From the NCBI GenBank assembly GCA_008638375.1, contig CM018032.1, forward strand, positions 54,852,882-54,916,881: a stretch of 64,000 bases of DNA, written 5' to 3'. A program made the translations under genes and the position numbers. The DNA comes from Nyssa sinensis (taxonomy: Eukaryota > Streptophyta > Magnoliopsida > Cornales > Nyssaceae). The notes beneath the pieces were generated by a model. The model did no database searches. It was not told where the DNA came from and saw only the letters and a program-made list of their open reading frames with translations. This document shows positions 35,401 to 48,808 of the stretch, piece after piece (the first letter of the stretch is position 1; each line of letters opens with the position of its first letter).

Positions 35401-38400
35401 AAGATAGAATAGATAATACAAAAGGTAAAACCAAAAGCCTTGGCATTTAATGTATGCAAACATTAATACGTGATAAAAGTTCTCAAGTGAAGGTTTTCTG
35501 CTTTACGCAATTATATTTCCAAATGATTCATACTTCTCTCAGGTATATATTAATGATATTAACAATTACAAAGGAATATACAAAGAAATGACACAGACCA
35601 TATATGCAAAAAAGGAAGCCTGGAATAAAATGAAAGAATAATATAATGAATAGCATCTTCCTATTGGTGAAGGCAAACTCAGAAGTACATAGACAATGGC
35701 TGCATGTGTAATAGACCATACAATAATAACAGTGTACAGATATGTCTACTATATAAAACACATTAAACATGAACTTCTATCCCAATGTAGTGATTGCCTT
35801 AGGAACACCAAAACCAGGTAGCTTAAATTCGACTATGCCAGAGTGTGTATACAAGTGGTGGGCAAGAGAGGTGTCACATCCACATATACAGTCACAATCA
35901 ATGTAGGGAATATATATGTTTGGAGCTTAAAAAATAAAAAAATAAAAATAGCATACCTCAGCTCTCAACTTCTGAACCTCTTCAGTGAGCATCTTCTCAT
36001 CTGACTCTGATAAGCCTCCCTCAACATTCATGGCAGTGGAAGTTATAGATTTTGATGATACCAGTGGATCCTCTTGCCAACAAACAGAAGGAATGGACAA
36101 CAATTGATTTTGTAAAACAGGGATATGGGCCATTGTCTGTTCGCTACAGGATGTTTTAAATAATACAGGGCAAGGGACTTGTCCCCACCTTGGCAACATG
36201 GGGTCTAACAGCTGCTGATTTTCCACTTGGTGTTTCGTGGTCTTCCTTTCACAGTATTGCTTATCCTCAGTACAAGATTTCCTGGTTGACATCATTTGAT
36301 TCCGTTTAATAGTTGCATCTCCCTTGTCTTCTTTCTCATCAGAAAGTGCCTTCTGTGTGGTCAATAACAGTCTCGGACTACAACTTTCCAGCTTTGACAC
36401 TCTATCTGAATGTGTAATCCTCTGTAGCTGTTTAAAGCATGGATCACAGACACGAAAAGGCTTGCTTTTGTTGGGTGCCAGAGATGCATTTGCAACCTTC
36501 TTGCTACTACATGCATGGCAGAACAAAAGACCACAATTATAACAATTATGCTTCTTCCTTGTAAACCCAAAAGCCATACTACATCCTCTACAAGCTGATT
36601 GGTCAGTACTAGAGATAGGTTTGTGTAAACAAATTGCAGCTGTGGAATTTGATCCACAAGTTATACTTTCTACCTGCCTATCTCTCAAAGCCTCCACTAA
36701 AGTTGGAGAGTCTCTATCTTCATTGTCACCTAAGCCTAACTGTCCATTCACACCTTTTCCCCATGTATAAATACTACCCCTTGATGTCAAGATGGCAATA
36801 TGATAAGATCCCGATGAGATCTCCCTAACAAACTCATCTTTAAGCTTCCCTTGAACAACCGTGATTGATTTATCTTTGGCCTTTGGATTCCCCAACTGCC
36901 CATGCACTGCACTTCCCATTGTATAAATAACACCCGTATTAGTTAATCCAACAGTCAACATTCTTCCACATGATACTTGAACAAAATCACGATCCACAAG
37001 TTGGGCAACACATGTTGGTAAGAGCTTCCTCTCTTGATTAGCATGACCAAGCCTTCCCTTATCCCCATCTCCCCATGTAAATAATTTCCCACCAGGACCA
37101 TTGAACTTGAACTGATCAGCCATGATTTCCACAATTGCTGCTGTATGCCATGGTCCACATGCAACAGATTTCACCCATAAACCCTTGAGAGATTCAACTT
37201 CTTTTGGTTGAAAAATGCTTTGAATATTTCCATGACCCAGAACCCCAAAAGTTCCATCTCCATAAGTAAATAGCTGCCCAGAGGTTGACACAATTGCCGT
37301 ATGCCATGGCCCACAAGCAACATTTGATACACTTACACCATTCAGAGGACCAGAGAGTCTATGTGGTAGCCACTGGCTTCTGTTTCTATCCTCACTTATT
37401 AAATCAGAACCATAAGAATTGTCACCCCATGTATAAAGCTCACCAGAAAGTGTCACAGCACATGTTTGATATTCACCACAGGCAACTGATTTTACATAAA
37501 TTTCAGTAAGGGAGTCAACAATTTTTGGACAGGTAACATCCATATCGACTTTATGCCCCAGCCTTCCCCCCTTCCCCTGACCCCAGCAAAAGACTTCACC
37601 CTGTTTGGTAACTGTGGCAGCATGCTTCCCTCCTAAAGATATTTTTTGTACATCTAGCATCATTGTGGACTCCAGTAATTTCGGTGATAAAGCATCCAAT
37701 TGCACTCCATTATCAACCACACCTCCCAGACACCCGCCTTCTATTCCTTCTCCCCAGATCAGGACATCCCTCAAAACATTTTTTCCTATTTGTGGTGATC
37801 CATGTGCAGGTTTCACAAACCGACTAAGCATATTAGTTTGAATTTCTTTACCACCTAATACTGATCCCCTCTTCTTGAGATAATCTGGTTCAATGTATGG
37901 AGAATTTGGAACTAAGATATCCATTACATTTTGCATACTTGATAGACTTGATTCTGAATAAAAGCTATCGGAAGAACATGATAAGCCATCAGAAAAACAC
38001 CTCTCTGACAGTGACTGAGTGGGACTTCCAGATAAGCTGTGCACCTTCAGAATGAAGAAAACAACATTAGATCATTGACAAGAGTAAAGAGAAACCTTTC
38101 ATTTTCTAAGATCAAGGGGCAGATGTATTATCATATTCTCATTATGAAATGCCAGGAAGAAAAGGGAAAAAATGAGTGGGGAATTTGGAAAATGACACCC
38201 ATCTTCAGAGAAATATGATCACATGCATCTCACTTTCTTTTACAGACCTAAATATAATCCTACTCTTGATAAGGGATTATTTTGTTTTGATGCACATCAT
38301 ATCACCCGGGCACCTTTATTTCTATTACAGCGACAAAATATATTTTATTAATGGTTTATATTCATAAATTTCTCCCATAATTACCAATAACGATCAACAG

Positions 38401-41295
38401 ATCTTCTGAGTGGTTTAGATCTCATTACCATGGCCTTATAAAAATTATAAGTTCTTCAACATAGTTCCAAAGATATTATAATGTCCGTCTTCCTACAGTA
38501 TACATAATTTATGCCTCAGTCGATTTGCTGTTCACTCATTTAACTATTTCCTGAGATCGTTTCCAAAACTCATTGTTACCACTTTCCTACTTTTTAAAGG
38601 TATTCTGGAGATTAAATCCAAATGCAAAATTAATACCAACAGAGAACTGCTACAGATTGGTTACTAGTCTGCCTATATTCTTGTAATAAATCTATACTTA
38701 CTGTGAGCAACAAGTGCACTTTTATTGAAAAAAAAAAAATCAATAAATAAAGGTATTTAGAACCTGTGAGTATTTGGTGGTCTCCTCCGAAAGTCCTAGA
38801 TTATGCTTTCTGCGCATATAACCAGCTGGACTATTGTCACAAGATTGTGCCCCTCTTCGGTTTTTCAAAGTACCCAACAATTTAGGACGGTGACACCTGG
38901 ATATTACAGCCGTCAAGCCTACAAACCAAGAATCAGCCTGCGATTTGTCCTTGCATATCTATGTAAAAGATGAATAGAAAAAATATAATAAAGATATAAT
39001 CTTGGCAAGGATAGGAATATACTTAAATTGCCAAAGGAGAGAAATGTGCAAAATATAAATAACAAATCCTATACTTACCAGATCAAGAGAGCGTTCCCCA
39101 TTCGCATAAATTAGCGAAAATGACTGACATTCCCTTTCTGGTTGAAGTTGCCTCTGAAAAGTTACCTGTAACAAGTATATGTACCATCCATATTCATGAC
39201 TCCGAGGAATTATCATGAAACATCACATCAGTTGAGGTAAAGCACCACAGATCAATTTATAAAATAGATTTTATTTACTTACAGTCCTTTGTCCACGAAT
39301 AATCTTTGTAACTAAGCTTACTCTCAATTGTTTTTCCTGCTGACCGGAATACCAGATCAAATATTTCTCATCCTGAAATCCATAAAATTAAGTTTTGGTT
39401 ATACATTACAAAGTTTCCTTTTTTAAACTGTAAAGAAAAGGATTGAATTGGCTTAAATTCTACTTAATATGCCATGGAGGTGCAGCTTGTGCTACAGAAA
39501 GAATAAGTGAGCTAAGGAGTGAATATAGCAAGTGCCATACAGAATTAAATAGTGGTTAATTAATGGTTCGTCGAGAAGGACCATCTATAATTCTGAAGTA
39601 GCAGGCTGCCTTAGCATTTCATCCATTCTATCAATCTAAAGTGAATAAGAGCACATCTCCATATTTCAAAAAGAAATGTCAGAAATCTCTAAAACATGCA
39701 TCATCAGAAACCTTCTCTATTTCCATTGTTTCACAACATTGCATTCTTACCAGAAAAACTGTCCAACTCAAGTGTAATTTTTTTTTTTTTTTTGTTTACT
39801 TTTGTCATAAACAGCTAGATGTTTTTTGTCTATCAGAAATAACATTGCTATCATTTCAACTCAAGTAAAACCTAATTTGTAATATCATGTTATGTTATAG
39901 TATTGTCTCTTGTATGATGAATAACATGAACCACAGATGTATCAGAATATGTACTTGTTAAAAAAAAATCAGGATGTAATTATAAATTGGTTATATGGTT
40001 TAGCTTTTAGGTTCAAAAAAAAAAAATTGAAACTCCAAATGTAAAATTCCTTCAGAACTTCAACACCAGTAGAATTTCTTGAAGCACATCAATTTTCAAG
40101 ACGATGTCAAGAAGTGATCAAAGCCCACTCAAAATGAAAACATATAACCCAAAAACAATTTTAAAAAAAAAAAAAAAACAGCGTGAATGATATTATGATT
40201 CAAAGCACTTCTTGATGGGACATCGGAATATGAAAAAAAATAATAATAATTGCATATGGACTAAAATGATATTTGCTAACATCCATATGCTTAAGTAGGC
40301 TCTTGTCTAACCATACAGCATCAACTACACATATCCTGTTTGGCATTCCATCTCAGTTGGAAGAAAAATGGTGGGTGTCTAGCTAACTCAGAACACTGAA
40401 CAGGGGAAGTGTAAAAAGGCAAATCCGGAAGATTTTGTGTTGAATAATTGGCAAATTTTCTATGCACTCCCACCTTTTAAAGAGCTTATTTTGTAATTCA
40501 AAAGGTCGTCATCAGCAGTCACCACTATTTCAAGCCATTGTGAACATCAGGATGAAGGAAAACCAATCATTATGATGTCCCCTTCTTGTATATTTGGGAT
40601 CAACTGATCTTTTCATTTAGTGTTTTAACAGGTGGAAGCGTAAGGTGACTGCTTTACCCTTTATAAGGCAAAGCTTAACTTTCAAAGCATTGAGATGTAA
40701 ACTTTTTGGGACTTAAAGTTACTTATTACAAAAATACTAATTATAATTGGTCAAAAAGGAAAACTTCTAGTATTTTGAACCTTGGGCCATCATTATAATT
40801 TCAAATTCTAAGGGAATGTTAGATATTTTGGACATCTTCCACTTAAAAAATACTAATTTGAAAGTATTATATATTGAAAAACTTACAATATAACACCTTT
40901 TCTCCTTCCCCCCTCTCTCTTGCTTGTTAGGGAAAAAAAAGATCCAATATCATGTGCAAGTCATAGGAGAACAAAACCTATGTAAAAGCTACATTTTAAT
41001 AAAGTGTTAGGTTTTCTCTCATTTGAGTCTCTCGTACTTGTTAAGGAAGAAAAAGATCCAATATCATAAAAATGTCAAAGGAGACGATAACTCATCTATA
41101 TAAAAATCAATTTTTAATAATGTGTTAGGGTTTCAATGAAAATGGTTAATCATCATTGTTGATTATAAGTTACTCTCAAGTCTCAATTGAATTTGAGGGG
41201 TTCCATTGATATGAAGTAACATGTTAAGGTTTCACATTCTTTTGTGTCAATCTTTACAAGGGTTTATATTCTTTTGAGTTTTTTGAAACCCCCAA

Positions 41296-41336
<41 letters not shown>

Positions 41337-43502
41337 CACAAGAAGCGTTCAAAGCATTTGTTTTGAATACCTTTGAGTTTGAAGTACATGTTTCCTATAC
41401 CATTGCTTTTTTTTCATAGATTAAAAGCGTTTTGGGGACACCTCGCTTCAAGGTGAACCTCAATAAAGCTTTTTAAAACATTGGACTTTCATCCGTACTT
41501 TATGAACACAAAAAAAAAAAAATATCGCACATCAAATTATACCACTGTATTCAAATTAATTTGTAATCAAACGATGCTTCCAAATTTTGAATATGATGCA
41601 TATGTGTGAAATATCAATCAGATATGGTAAATATTTTCTCCAATGGAACAGTCAAGTTAAACTATTTTCCCTGGAAATAAATTTCTTGCTTGCACACAAA
41701 TATAGATATAGTATCTGTAGTACATAACTATAAAGTGTGGTTTGACACATTTTTCTCAAATTGCTTACCGTGGATAACCTGAAAGGGCAGAATTTGGGTT
41801 TTCCTCGCCGTCCATACTTCAAAAGATGTGCACCCTTCTTTAAAGTCACAATCGCCTGCAGAAAATTACCGAACAGTTTATAAGGAATATAGATCTACTA
41901 AATAAAAAAGAAACAGCCTTAGCAACAACAGAAAATTGGCAATACACTTCAATTTGCGGCATGAACTATAGAGAAGGTTGGAAAATACATCTCAATCTTA
42001 ACCAATTTTCGCCATTCCATTCTCAGAATTTCCAGCTTTTTTAAAAAACAGAAAATTCAAAAACATTTGATGTCCCATGATCTTGATTTGACTTTGATCA
42101 AGAATGAAACTAGTGATAATTTAAAATCTTGATTTAAACAAAATACAGAAGAAGAGAAAAACTAAAAAATAAGAATAAAAACAAATTTCAAACTGAATAA
42201 TAGATTCAAATGCATTTAGGGCCAAACAAGGTGGTCTTATAACTTATCAGACATTAACCAAGATGAATCAGAATTTAACCAAAATGTGAAAATAAGTTAG
42301 CATTTTAGTTCATTAACTAAAAACCAAACCTCCTAAAGGTTTTATACCAGTCCAGAGAGATATCATGATGAAAATAATACAATCAGTACATTGTGACATT
42401 CACAGCAAAAATCGAGAAGATTTAAGATAAAGCCTCTTCTATAGAAAAAGGGTGGGAAAAAAAAAAGGATAAAAGCAAGTGCAAGATTGAAATCCATAAG
42501 TTGCTAGGAATGTGGTACAACTTCTATACCGCAATCATGATTGAAAGAAAACTCTTCTGTAATTTCATATTCTAAAATTGTAAATCCAAATGAAATGATG
42601 CCTTCCAAAACTCTTTGAAGGACTGTATACTTTATCACCAACCTCCCAAAAAATAATAAAAATAAAAATTATTATTCAATAATAAAAAATAAATTACAGT
42701 CAACCCTATGTATGTGTGCATGTCATAAATTTCCAAAAACTACTAGTCACAACCAATCAACAGAGAAGACAAAATATTACACTTAAATTATAAATGAAAT
42801 TCCTCTCCCTACAATATGATCAACCCCTTTTTTTTTTCTTTTTTTTTCCTTTCTTTTGTGTGTGTTTCTGATGAATTGACAATAACCACCAGTCACAACC
42901 AACCAACAAAGAAGAAAAAACATTACACTTGAACCCAAATCACAAATGCAATTAGTCTCCCTGCACAATAATGCACACACAAATCAGCACACTAAAAAAG
43001 GTTTAGAGTCATTAGACCAGTGCACGAGACTCCAAGGAGTTTGAGAGGGTCAAATATACGTAGCCTTAGCCCGCAAGCAGCGTGGCTGTTTCCACAACTC
43101 GAATGCAAATCAGCAAACTGATAAAAAAAAACCAGCAAAGTACAAATTGAAAACAAAGCAAGCCTGACTGATCCACACGGCAAAAGCCACTAAACGTTCA
43201 AATCCATATATAATACCACAATAAATTAGAACCACCCTTCTGATCCCCTATTGGGATTGGGATTTCTCAATAATCTAGCATGATAAAGAAAAAAAAAATT
43301 GTCACGTTGGATGTAAAATGAATGACAATGATTTAGCAATACTTCGTACAGAAACAGCAGAGGGAATGAACAAATGAGCATCAACAAGATCATCATTTTT
43401 GTAAAATCAAATTCAGTGACTGTATGTGTGATTCAGACAAAGAAGTATGACCTGTTCAACTGCTCTATCAGAGGGAACTGTTGCTGACAACTCTTCACTC
43501 AT
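32459..43502 (-). CDS. PRAF-type protein: PH, RCC1 repeats, FYVE, coiled coil and BRX domains
   Basis: Exons: 43502-43452, 41855-41769, 39372-39283, 39165-39079, 38958-38764, 38044-35957, 34976-34830, 33327-32915, 32579-32459; 3279 nt, 1092 aa. All junctions keep frame. Domains: a PH domain at about 18-135 (KKGAHLLKYGRRGKPKF, SFSLIYANGERSLDLICKDK), binding phosphoinositides in the family; RCC1 repeats at about 263-645 forming a beta-propeller (WGQGKGGRLGH, KLFTWGDGDKGRLGH); a FYVE zinc finger at about 650-710 (CRGCSMAF, RKKHNCYNCG, CHACSSKK, RVCDPC) with all eight cysteines present and the plant RKKHNC variant; a coiled coil at about 850-915; and a BRX domain at about 1023-1080 (EWVEQYEPGVYITFTTLPSG, EAERWWEENQLEVYQKYDIEGY). 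The order is that of the plant PRAF family; members have been reported to show guanine-nucleotide exchange activity and to act at membranes in cell polarity. The start is the only ATG that fits the PH-leading exon. Intron 5 has a weak donor (CAG-GTTCTA). Confidence 0.94.
33708..33804. repeat. 49-bp tandem duplication in PRAF intron 7
   Basis: Two copies share CTTGTCTGATGC, TGTGCAGCTGGT and TTGATTGATTCCAGGACT, with only a few differences between them (33708-33755 and 33757-33804). Confidence 0.88.
33986..34256. mobile_element. MITE-like element with CAAGGGCGGAAG ends, in PRAF intron 7
   Basis: The left edge CAAGGGCGGAAG and the right edge CTTCTGGTTCCACCCTTG are imperfect inverted repeats. Inside are a run of about 14 C and repeated AAAATTTTGG words. 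It is about 270 bp and non-coding. No clear target-site duplication was found. The edge wording resembles the 21727-22415 repeat. Confidence 0.55.
40923..41132. repeat. Tandem duplication, period about 114 bp, in PRAF intron 2
   Basis: Copies at 40923-41012 and 41037-41132 share CTTGTTA-GGAA, AAAAAGATCCAATATCAT, GTCA-AGGAGA and TTTTAATAA-GTGTTAGG in the same order, with moderate divergence. Confidence 0.75.
41299..41334. repeat. (TA)n microsatellite in PRAF intron 2
   Basis: An uninterrupted TA run of about 18 units. Confidence 0.9.
42742..42970. repeat. Diverged tandem duplication in PRAF intron 1
   Basis: Two segments (about 42742-42825 and 42886-42970) share AGTCACAACCAA-CAACA, AGAAGA, A-ATTACACTT-AA and the ending CTCCCT. 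Spacer material is poly(T)-rich. Confidence 0.6.
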
Positions 43503-43897
43503 TTTCCAGAGAATTTCATGAAAGACAGAAAAAAAAAATGGCAAGAAAAGGGGCAGACAAAGGCAGCAGGGAAGGGTTTGGTTTCCTTACAAGGGAACCT
43601 TAACAACGGAATGTGTGTGAACTAAGAATGCAGTTGTAGATGCTTCGTCTGCTTTGCGCAGAGTATAAAGACAGAGAGAGGGGGAGAGAGGAAATTTTAA
43701 TAGAGTTTTCAGAGTCTAGAGAGAGAGTGTAGAGAGAGAAGAGAGGGAAGGGGAGATCATTTACCCTCTTTAACCCTTTTTTGATTCTCTTTCTCTCTTT
43801 TTGTTTAGTGATTCTATTCTTCCATGATGGCTATTGTTCACTTCGTGTGTCATGCAATGAGAGGGGGTTTTAGTCTTGCTAAAGTTAAACCCAATCT

Positions 43898-43903
43898 CAC
43901 GTG
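43898..43903. promoter_or_regulatory. G-box (CACGTG) upstream of the PRAF gene
   Basis: A palindromic CACGTG core lies about 395 bp upstream of the PRAF ATG, next to the 88-bp palindrome. bHLH and bZIP factors bind this core in plants. A role here is only inferred from position. Confidence 0.35.
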
Positions 43904-43914
43904 TTCCCCTCTTT

Positions 43915-44002
43915 CTATTTTATTTTGGTAATCCAAATTCTAATCTCACATGCTTTATATAAAGCATGTGAGATTAGAATTTGGATTACCCAAATAAAAT
44001 AG
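43915..44002. repeat. 88-bp near-perfect palindrome upstream of the PRAF gene
   Basis: The two 44-bp arms meet without a spacer at 43958/43959 (centre CTTTATATAAAG). I paired the arms base by base and found one mismatch, at 43926 against 43991. The outer words are CTATTTTATTT and AAATAAAATAG; the inner arm contains TAATCTCACATGC. It could extrude as a cruciform or form a hairpin RNA if transcribed. Confidence 0.95.
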
Positions 44003-45329
44003 TTAGATATATATATATATTGTACATATGTCCTTTGTATTTCTTTCAAATGCTTATATTCTTATAATATATAACTGGATTTGGAGATTAAAATGTTTGA
44101 GATTTTATATAACATCATCGAGGCTAAAATTGTAATAATATAGTGATTATAAGACGAATTTCTTTTTTAACATATTTAATTTTGCGAGTCTGGTCCTTAG
44201 CTCATTTCTTAGAAAGACAGTAAAATTTTGACGAATTAGGTCACCAGAATGGTTTTCACACGGATGAAGCAAATAGTTTGTCAAATTCGTTACTTTTCTT
44301 CAAAAATAACAAATTTGCACTTTTGGTATGTGAGTAGTAATTGTATTTTAAGGCTACTTTAAAGATGGTATTATGGTTTTGGAAATCAAGACCCTGATTT
44401 TGTTGCTCATCAAGTATTCAATCAAAGGGGAGAGACATTCCTATTGAAAAACCTTTCCATTGATTTGGGTCATCTTTTAAGGGTATGTTTAGAAAAAATC
44501 AAAATTGATTTTGTATAATATAAATCAATTATTTTTAATTTTTAATTATTTGATCAGTACACTTTAGCAGTACAACAGTTCAGATATGTTCTTAAATAAA
44601 AATTAAAATTTGAATAAAATCAGTTCAAAGTCTGTTGATTTTTTTCAAAAAAAAAAAAAAATCAAAGAAGTTAAAAGAAAATAATTATGACATCATCTAA
44701 TTTGAAGTATTTTTAAACAATTTGTAAGAGTTGATGTTGCTTTTACTATTCTGTGAGTCTTAACGAGATTTCGTTCATTTCTTTTGTACTAATAAAAACA
44801 CATAAAAATGAGAAAAAACCATTTAAATTTCGTTATGATAAAAGATTATACTCCGTTGAAAACTAAAAATTTTGAGTCATGCATTCATTTGAAACAAGTG
44901 GTTCGCATGGGATTTTAATTGCAAATAGATTAAAGGAAAAGAAGTTAAAAAAAAAAAAAGAAGAAGAGGAGGAGGAGGGCTCACAAAAGCTATTTCCTAC
45001 TATTGAATAATAATTAGGATGTAAACTCAATGATTTGTTAGTTGGTGATGTCCTTGTCAAGTACTTCGTTAATAGGCTAAAGGAACCAAAATAAATAAGT
45101 AATAGACTGAATGCAAGTGTCTTTTCCATTTTGGTCAATGGAAACTATATTTTCCTAAATTATATTGGAAAAGAAAAAATCGGTTCAACAGAGAATATGG
45201 AAATTTTGAGTTAATTCATAAAAATTATATATATATATATATATATATACAAGGAAAATGATTTTAATAGTTAGGATCAATGATTTTAATTCTTGTTAAT
45301 TCTTTTTATCTTATTTTTTGAAATTTAAA

Positions 45330-45665
45330 TTAGAGTTTTAAAACGAATCAAGTTATTCGAATTCGATTCATGATCGGTTCACTTAAAAATTTGTTTGAGA
45401 TTAACTTACAAGATAAATAAGTCAATCTTAAATATATTTTGAAACTCATTAATTTATTAAGCTTAACTTGTTAAGTTAAAAATAATCTAATGTTATATAA
45501 AAAGTCAAATTACTCATGATCGGGTAAATTAAAAATTCGTTCGAGACTAGTTAAAATAATTAACAAATTGAACTTGAACATAATTTAAAACTCATATATT
45601 TTAATGAGCTAAATTTAAACATTCTACTGCTCGATTCGATTAAACTCATTTATAACTCTAATTTA
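45330..45665. repeat. Dispersed repeat R1, copy 2
   Basis: It matches 18022-18340 in order: TTTTAAAACGAATCAAGTTA, GGTTCACTTAAAAA, TTACAAGATAAATAAGT, TAATGTTATATAAAAAGTCA, TTGAACTTGAACATAATTTA, TTTTAATGAGCTAAATTTAA. Confidence 0.6.
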
Positions 45666-48634
45666 AACCCTACTTTTACATAAAAATAAGTAAATAATGT
45701 CACGTAACATTTCTTAGTTCAACAGAGATATGGGTGGTGGTCAAATTTTAATACATTGAATTAGTAAAAATAAAACTAGTTCTGTAGATATATATATATA
45801 TATATAATGAAAAATGTGTGGTAGTCTAATTTGAATACAATAGTAATTCAAACCTTGTCATTGAGAGAGAGGAGAGACCACAGAGAAAGGATGGGCTAAG
45901 CTAGGCTAGGCTTGATTGCAGGAGTGTCAATTTGTTGTCAGGAAGATTCATGGATGAAAAACAGATCTCTCTGTCTCTAATTCAAATGCTTCCAAAATTA
46001 GGTTTAGAAAATGTCAGCTAACATCTGGCGCTCTGGCGTTCTGCCGCCCATATAGGATAGGACCCCTCCCTTCAAGCTTGACCTTTTTGCACATTCTTTC
46101 ATTTCTTATATTTATTGAAAGAGAAAATTGTTTTTTATCATAATAATATATAATTAGTGGAATAATTATTATAATTTCTTTTTTAAATTCAGCATTTTTT
46201 ACTTTATTGTATTTTTTAAAAAGAACTTTATTTTTTATGAAAGTCATTGAAGCATAATAAAAAAAAATTATACAAGAGAAATGGGATTAAAGATTTCACT
46301 CTTATTTTTCTTTCTATAAAGGATGGACAAAGGAAATTTTTTTACTTAAAGAGTGTGTGTATGCGTTGAGTCACATAAGTAGAGAAAGAGAAATTATAAT
46401 CACAGATTAGACTTCAATTCTTAAAGATTTTACTCTTATTATTAAAAGAAAAAATTACCATTCACCTAACTTAAACAGGTATGAAATCAATTAATCTCAA
46501 TTAGTATTATCATATCATTATTTTTAATAAAAAATCAAGAGTTCAAATCTCTAAAAGAACATGCGAAGATGGGATGAGAAATAAGGTAGTTTCCAACCTT
46601 CGGTTAGACTTAGGACTTTTGGGGAGAGTCTCCCACCTTAACATAAACAAGGCCGCCCATGCCGGGGGTAATTGTCTCTTTTCACTTTTTTATTTATTTG
46701 AATTTTTTAATATATTTTTAAAAAATAATTAAACTTAATCCTTTTAATTTAAATTTTTGTTCCCATGTATTTATAAAATTTCGTATTTTGCATTTATCTT
46801 AATTTTAATTTGACCTCTTTATAAGATTTTTGTCAATTTTTTGAAATTTTTTTTTAGTGGTTGAAATTTTTTAAGTGTTTTTTTCTTTAATTGATCTTCA
46901 TGTCTAATTTATAAATTCATTTGTATCAATAAATTTAATTACTTATCAAAAATATTATCGATGAATATTAATTTTTTATAATTCTTTAATTTCTAAATTC
47001 AAGATTGAACATCAAAATTTTTTTTTGCTCATCCTGACCTAAATTTCTGGTCTTGTCCCTACCCCTTTTCTATAATTTTTTTTTTTTTTCAAAAGAAGAG
47101 ATGAATCTTAATCCTTCGTAGAAATGGTTTGGCAGTTTATAATTGGTTTGGTTATTGTTAAAAAACTTATTTTCTACTCTTAAAAAGCAAAAAATAAAAA
47201 CAAAATCACCGACGTAAAATGAGATTGACACAATAATTTTAAAAATTGTTTTTGATAAAACATTTCTTTCTACCCTTTTAAGAAATTATTAAAAGTAATT
47301 TTTGTATTTTTTAAATCTTGAAAACAAAAACCATCGAAAAAACATGTATTTTAAAATCCTCTTTTGTTTTTTAAATTCTTAAAAACATAAAAAACAAAAT
47401 GACAAGAAAAAACAAAAACAATAAAAACAAGAACAAATCTAAACTGACCCAGCTTTCCAATGACACTATTTTTCACATTCATCACTGTTTTATTAAAAAT
47501 TGTTGCATAAATCAGATAAATTTACTCGATTCATAAAGCCCACTAATCACATTTTGTCATATAAATAAATGTCATTTTTATGTTTTTTAAAAATAAAATA
47601 TTTTATTTATAACTAAATGACATAATGATGTTATAGACTAGATTCATGAAAGAGTTTCTCATGTTATATATGTTTTATATAACAGTAGTTATCCAAAATA
47701 GTATTAAAAACAGTAGGTGTCCAAAGAACAAAACAGTGTTTTAAGACATTTAGGTAGGGAAGAACTACTTTTATATAAATTGAGTTGAATTCATCCTTGA
47801 TGGTTGGCCAGTCTCAAAAAGTAGCTAATAATTTATGACAGTAAAGTGGTTGACTAAAGCAAAGTTATTCCTTTCATAATCTCTGCTTAATCAGATTTTC
47901 AACATTTTTGCCTCCCCAATAGTGTATTTGGTGGTGTTATTAGGATAGTTCTAAAACACATCTTGATACAAGTTTAGGTTGAGATTTTGAGAATCTAGGA
48001 AAAAGTGGGCTCTCTTTCTCCTATTTTTGACCAAAAAGGAGAAAAGAAAACACTTACCAATCATTTTCTTGGATCTTTTTTTTTTTCTGTCTAATTACTC
48101 CCCAGTTTGATGGAATGGGACAGGTTTCTGGGTATTTATTTTGTCAAAAATAAAAAAAAAAAAACAAAAACAAAAAATTGTTATTTTCTATTAAGCCACT
48201 AGCTCATTTAAAAGTATAAGTTATTAGAAAATGTATAATTTAAGTATGTAATATTTTAACACACACCCTCAATTGTGAACAAGCTGTTCATTTTATGAAT
48301 TAGTAAACATGTGCATCAATTATAATTATTAAGGTTCACTATGAATTGGTCAATCTGTATCGATCAATTATTATTATTAGTGTAACGACGAGGTTTGAAC
48401 TCAAGACTTTTGCTTATTCTTATTAGGCCTATAAATGGATCAGATGAATGATCCGAATTTGATCTGTTAAAAAAAATGTATGATCCTATCAGATAATCTG
48501 ACAAAATACTTATTGATCAATCTAAATATAAATCTATTAACTATTGGATATCTGATCCAATAATATAACCAGACGCGATAAGGAAATTCACAAAGGGAGC
48601 TCAAATATTATAAATCATCCAACCTTAAGAAACC

Positions 48635-48639
<5 letters not shown>

Positions 48640-48682
<43 letters not shown>

Positions 48683-48695
48683 GTATGTATATATA
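48640..48695. repeat. Compound (TA)n(GTAT)n microsatellite
   Basis: A TA run of about 30 bp is followed by about five GTAT units and further TA. A similar TA plus TTTGTATGTAT compound lies at 48783-48820. Confidence 0.88.
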
Positions 48696-48777
48696 TTATG
48701 TAAATTACATTAAATTCAACAAAGAAGGCTCAAGTAATATAAAACTATCCAATCAAGTAATATAAACTAATCCAATG

Positions 48778-48808
<31 letters not shown>

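Noticed and set aside
36324..37841. Plus-strand and alternative-frame open frames
   Set aside because: They are shadows of the large RCC1-FYVE exon of the PRAF gene.
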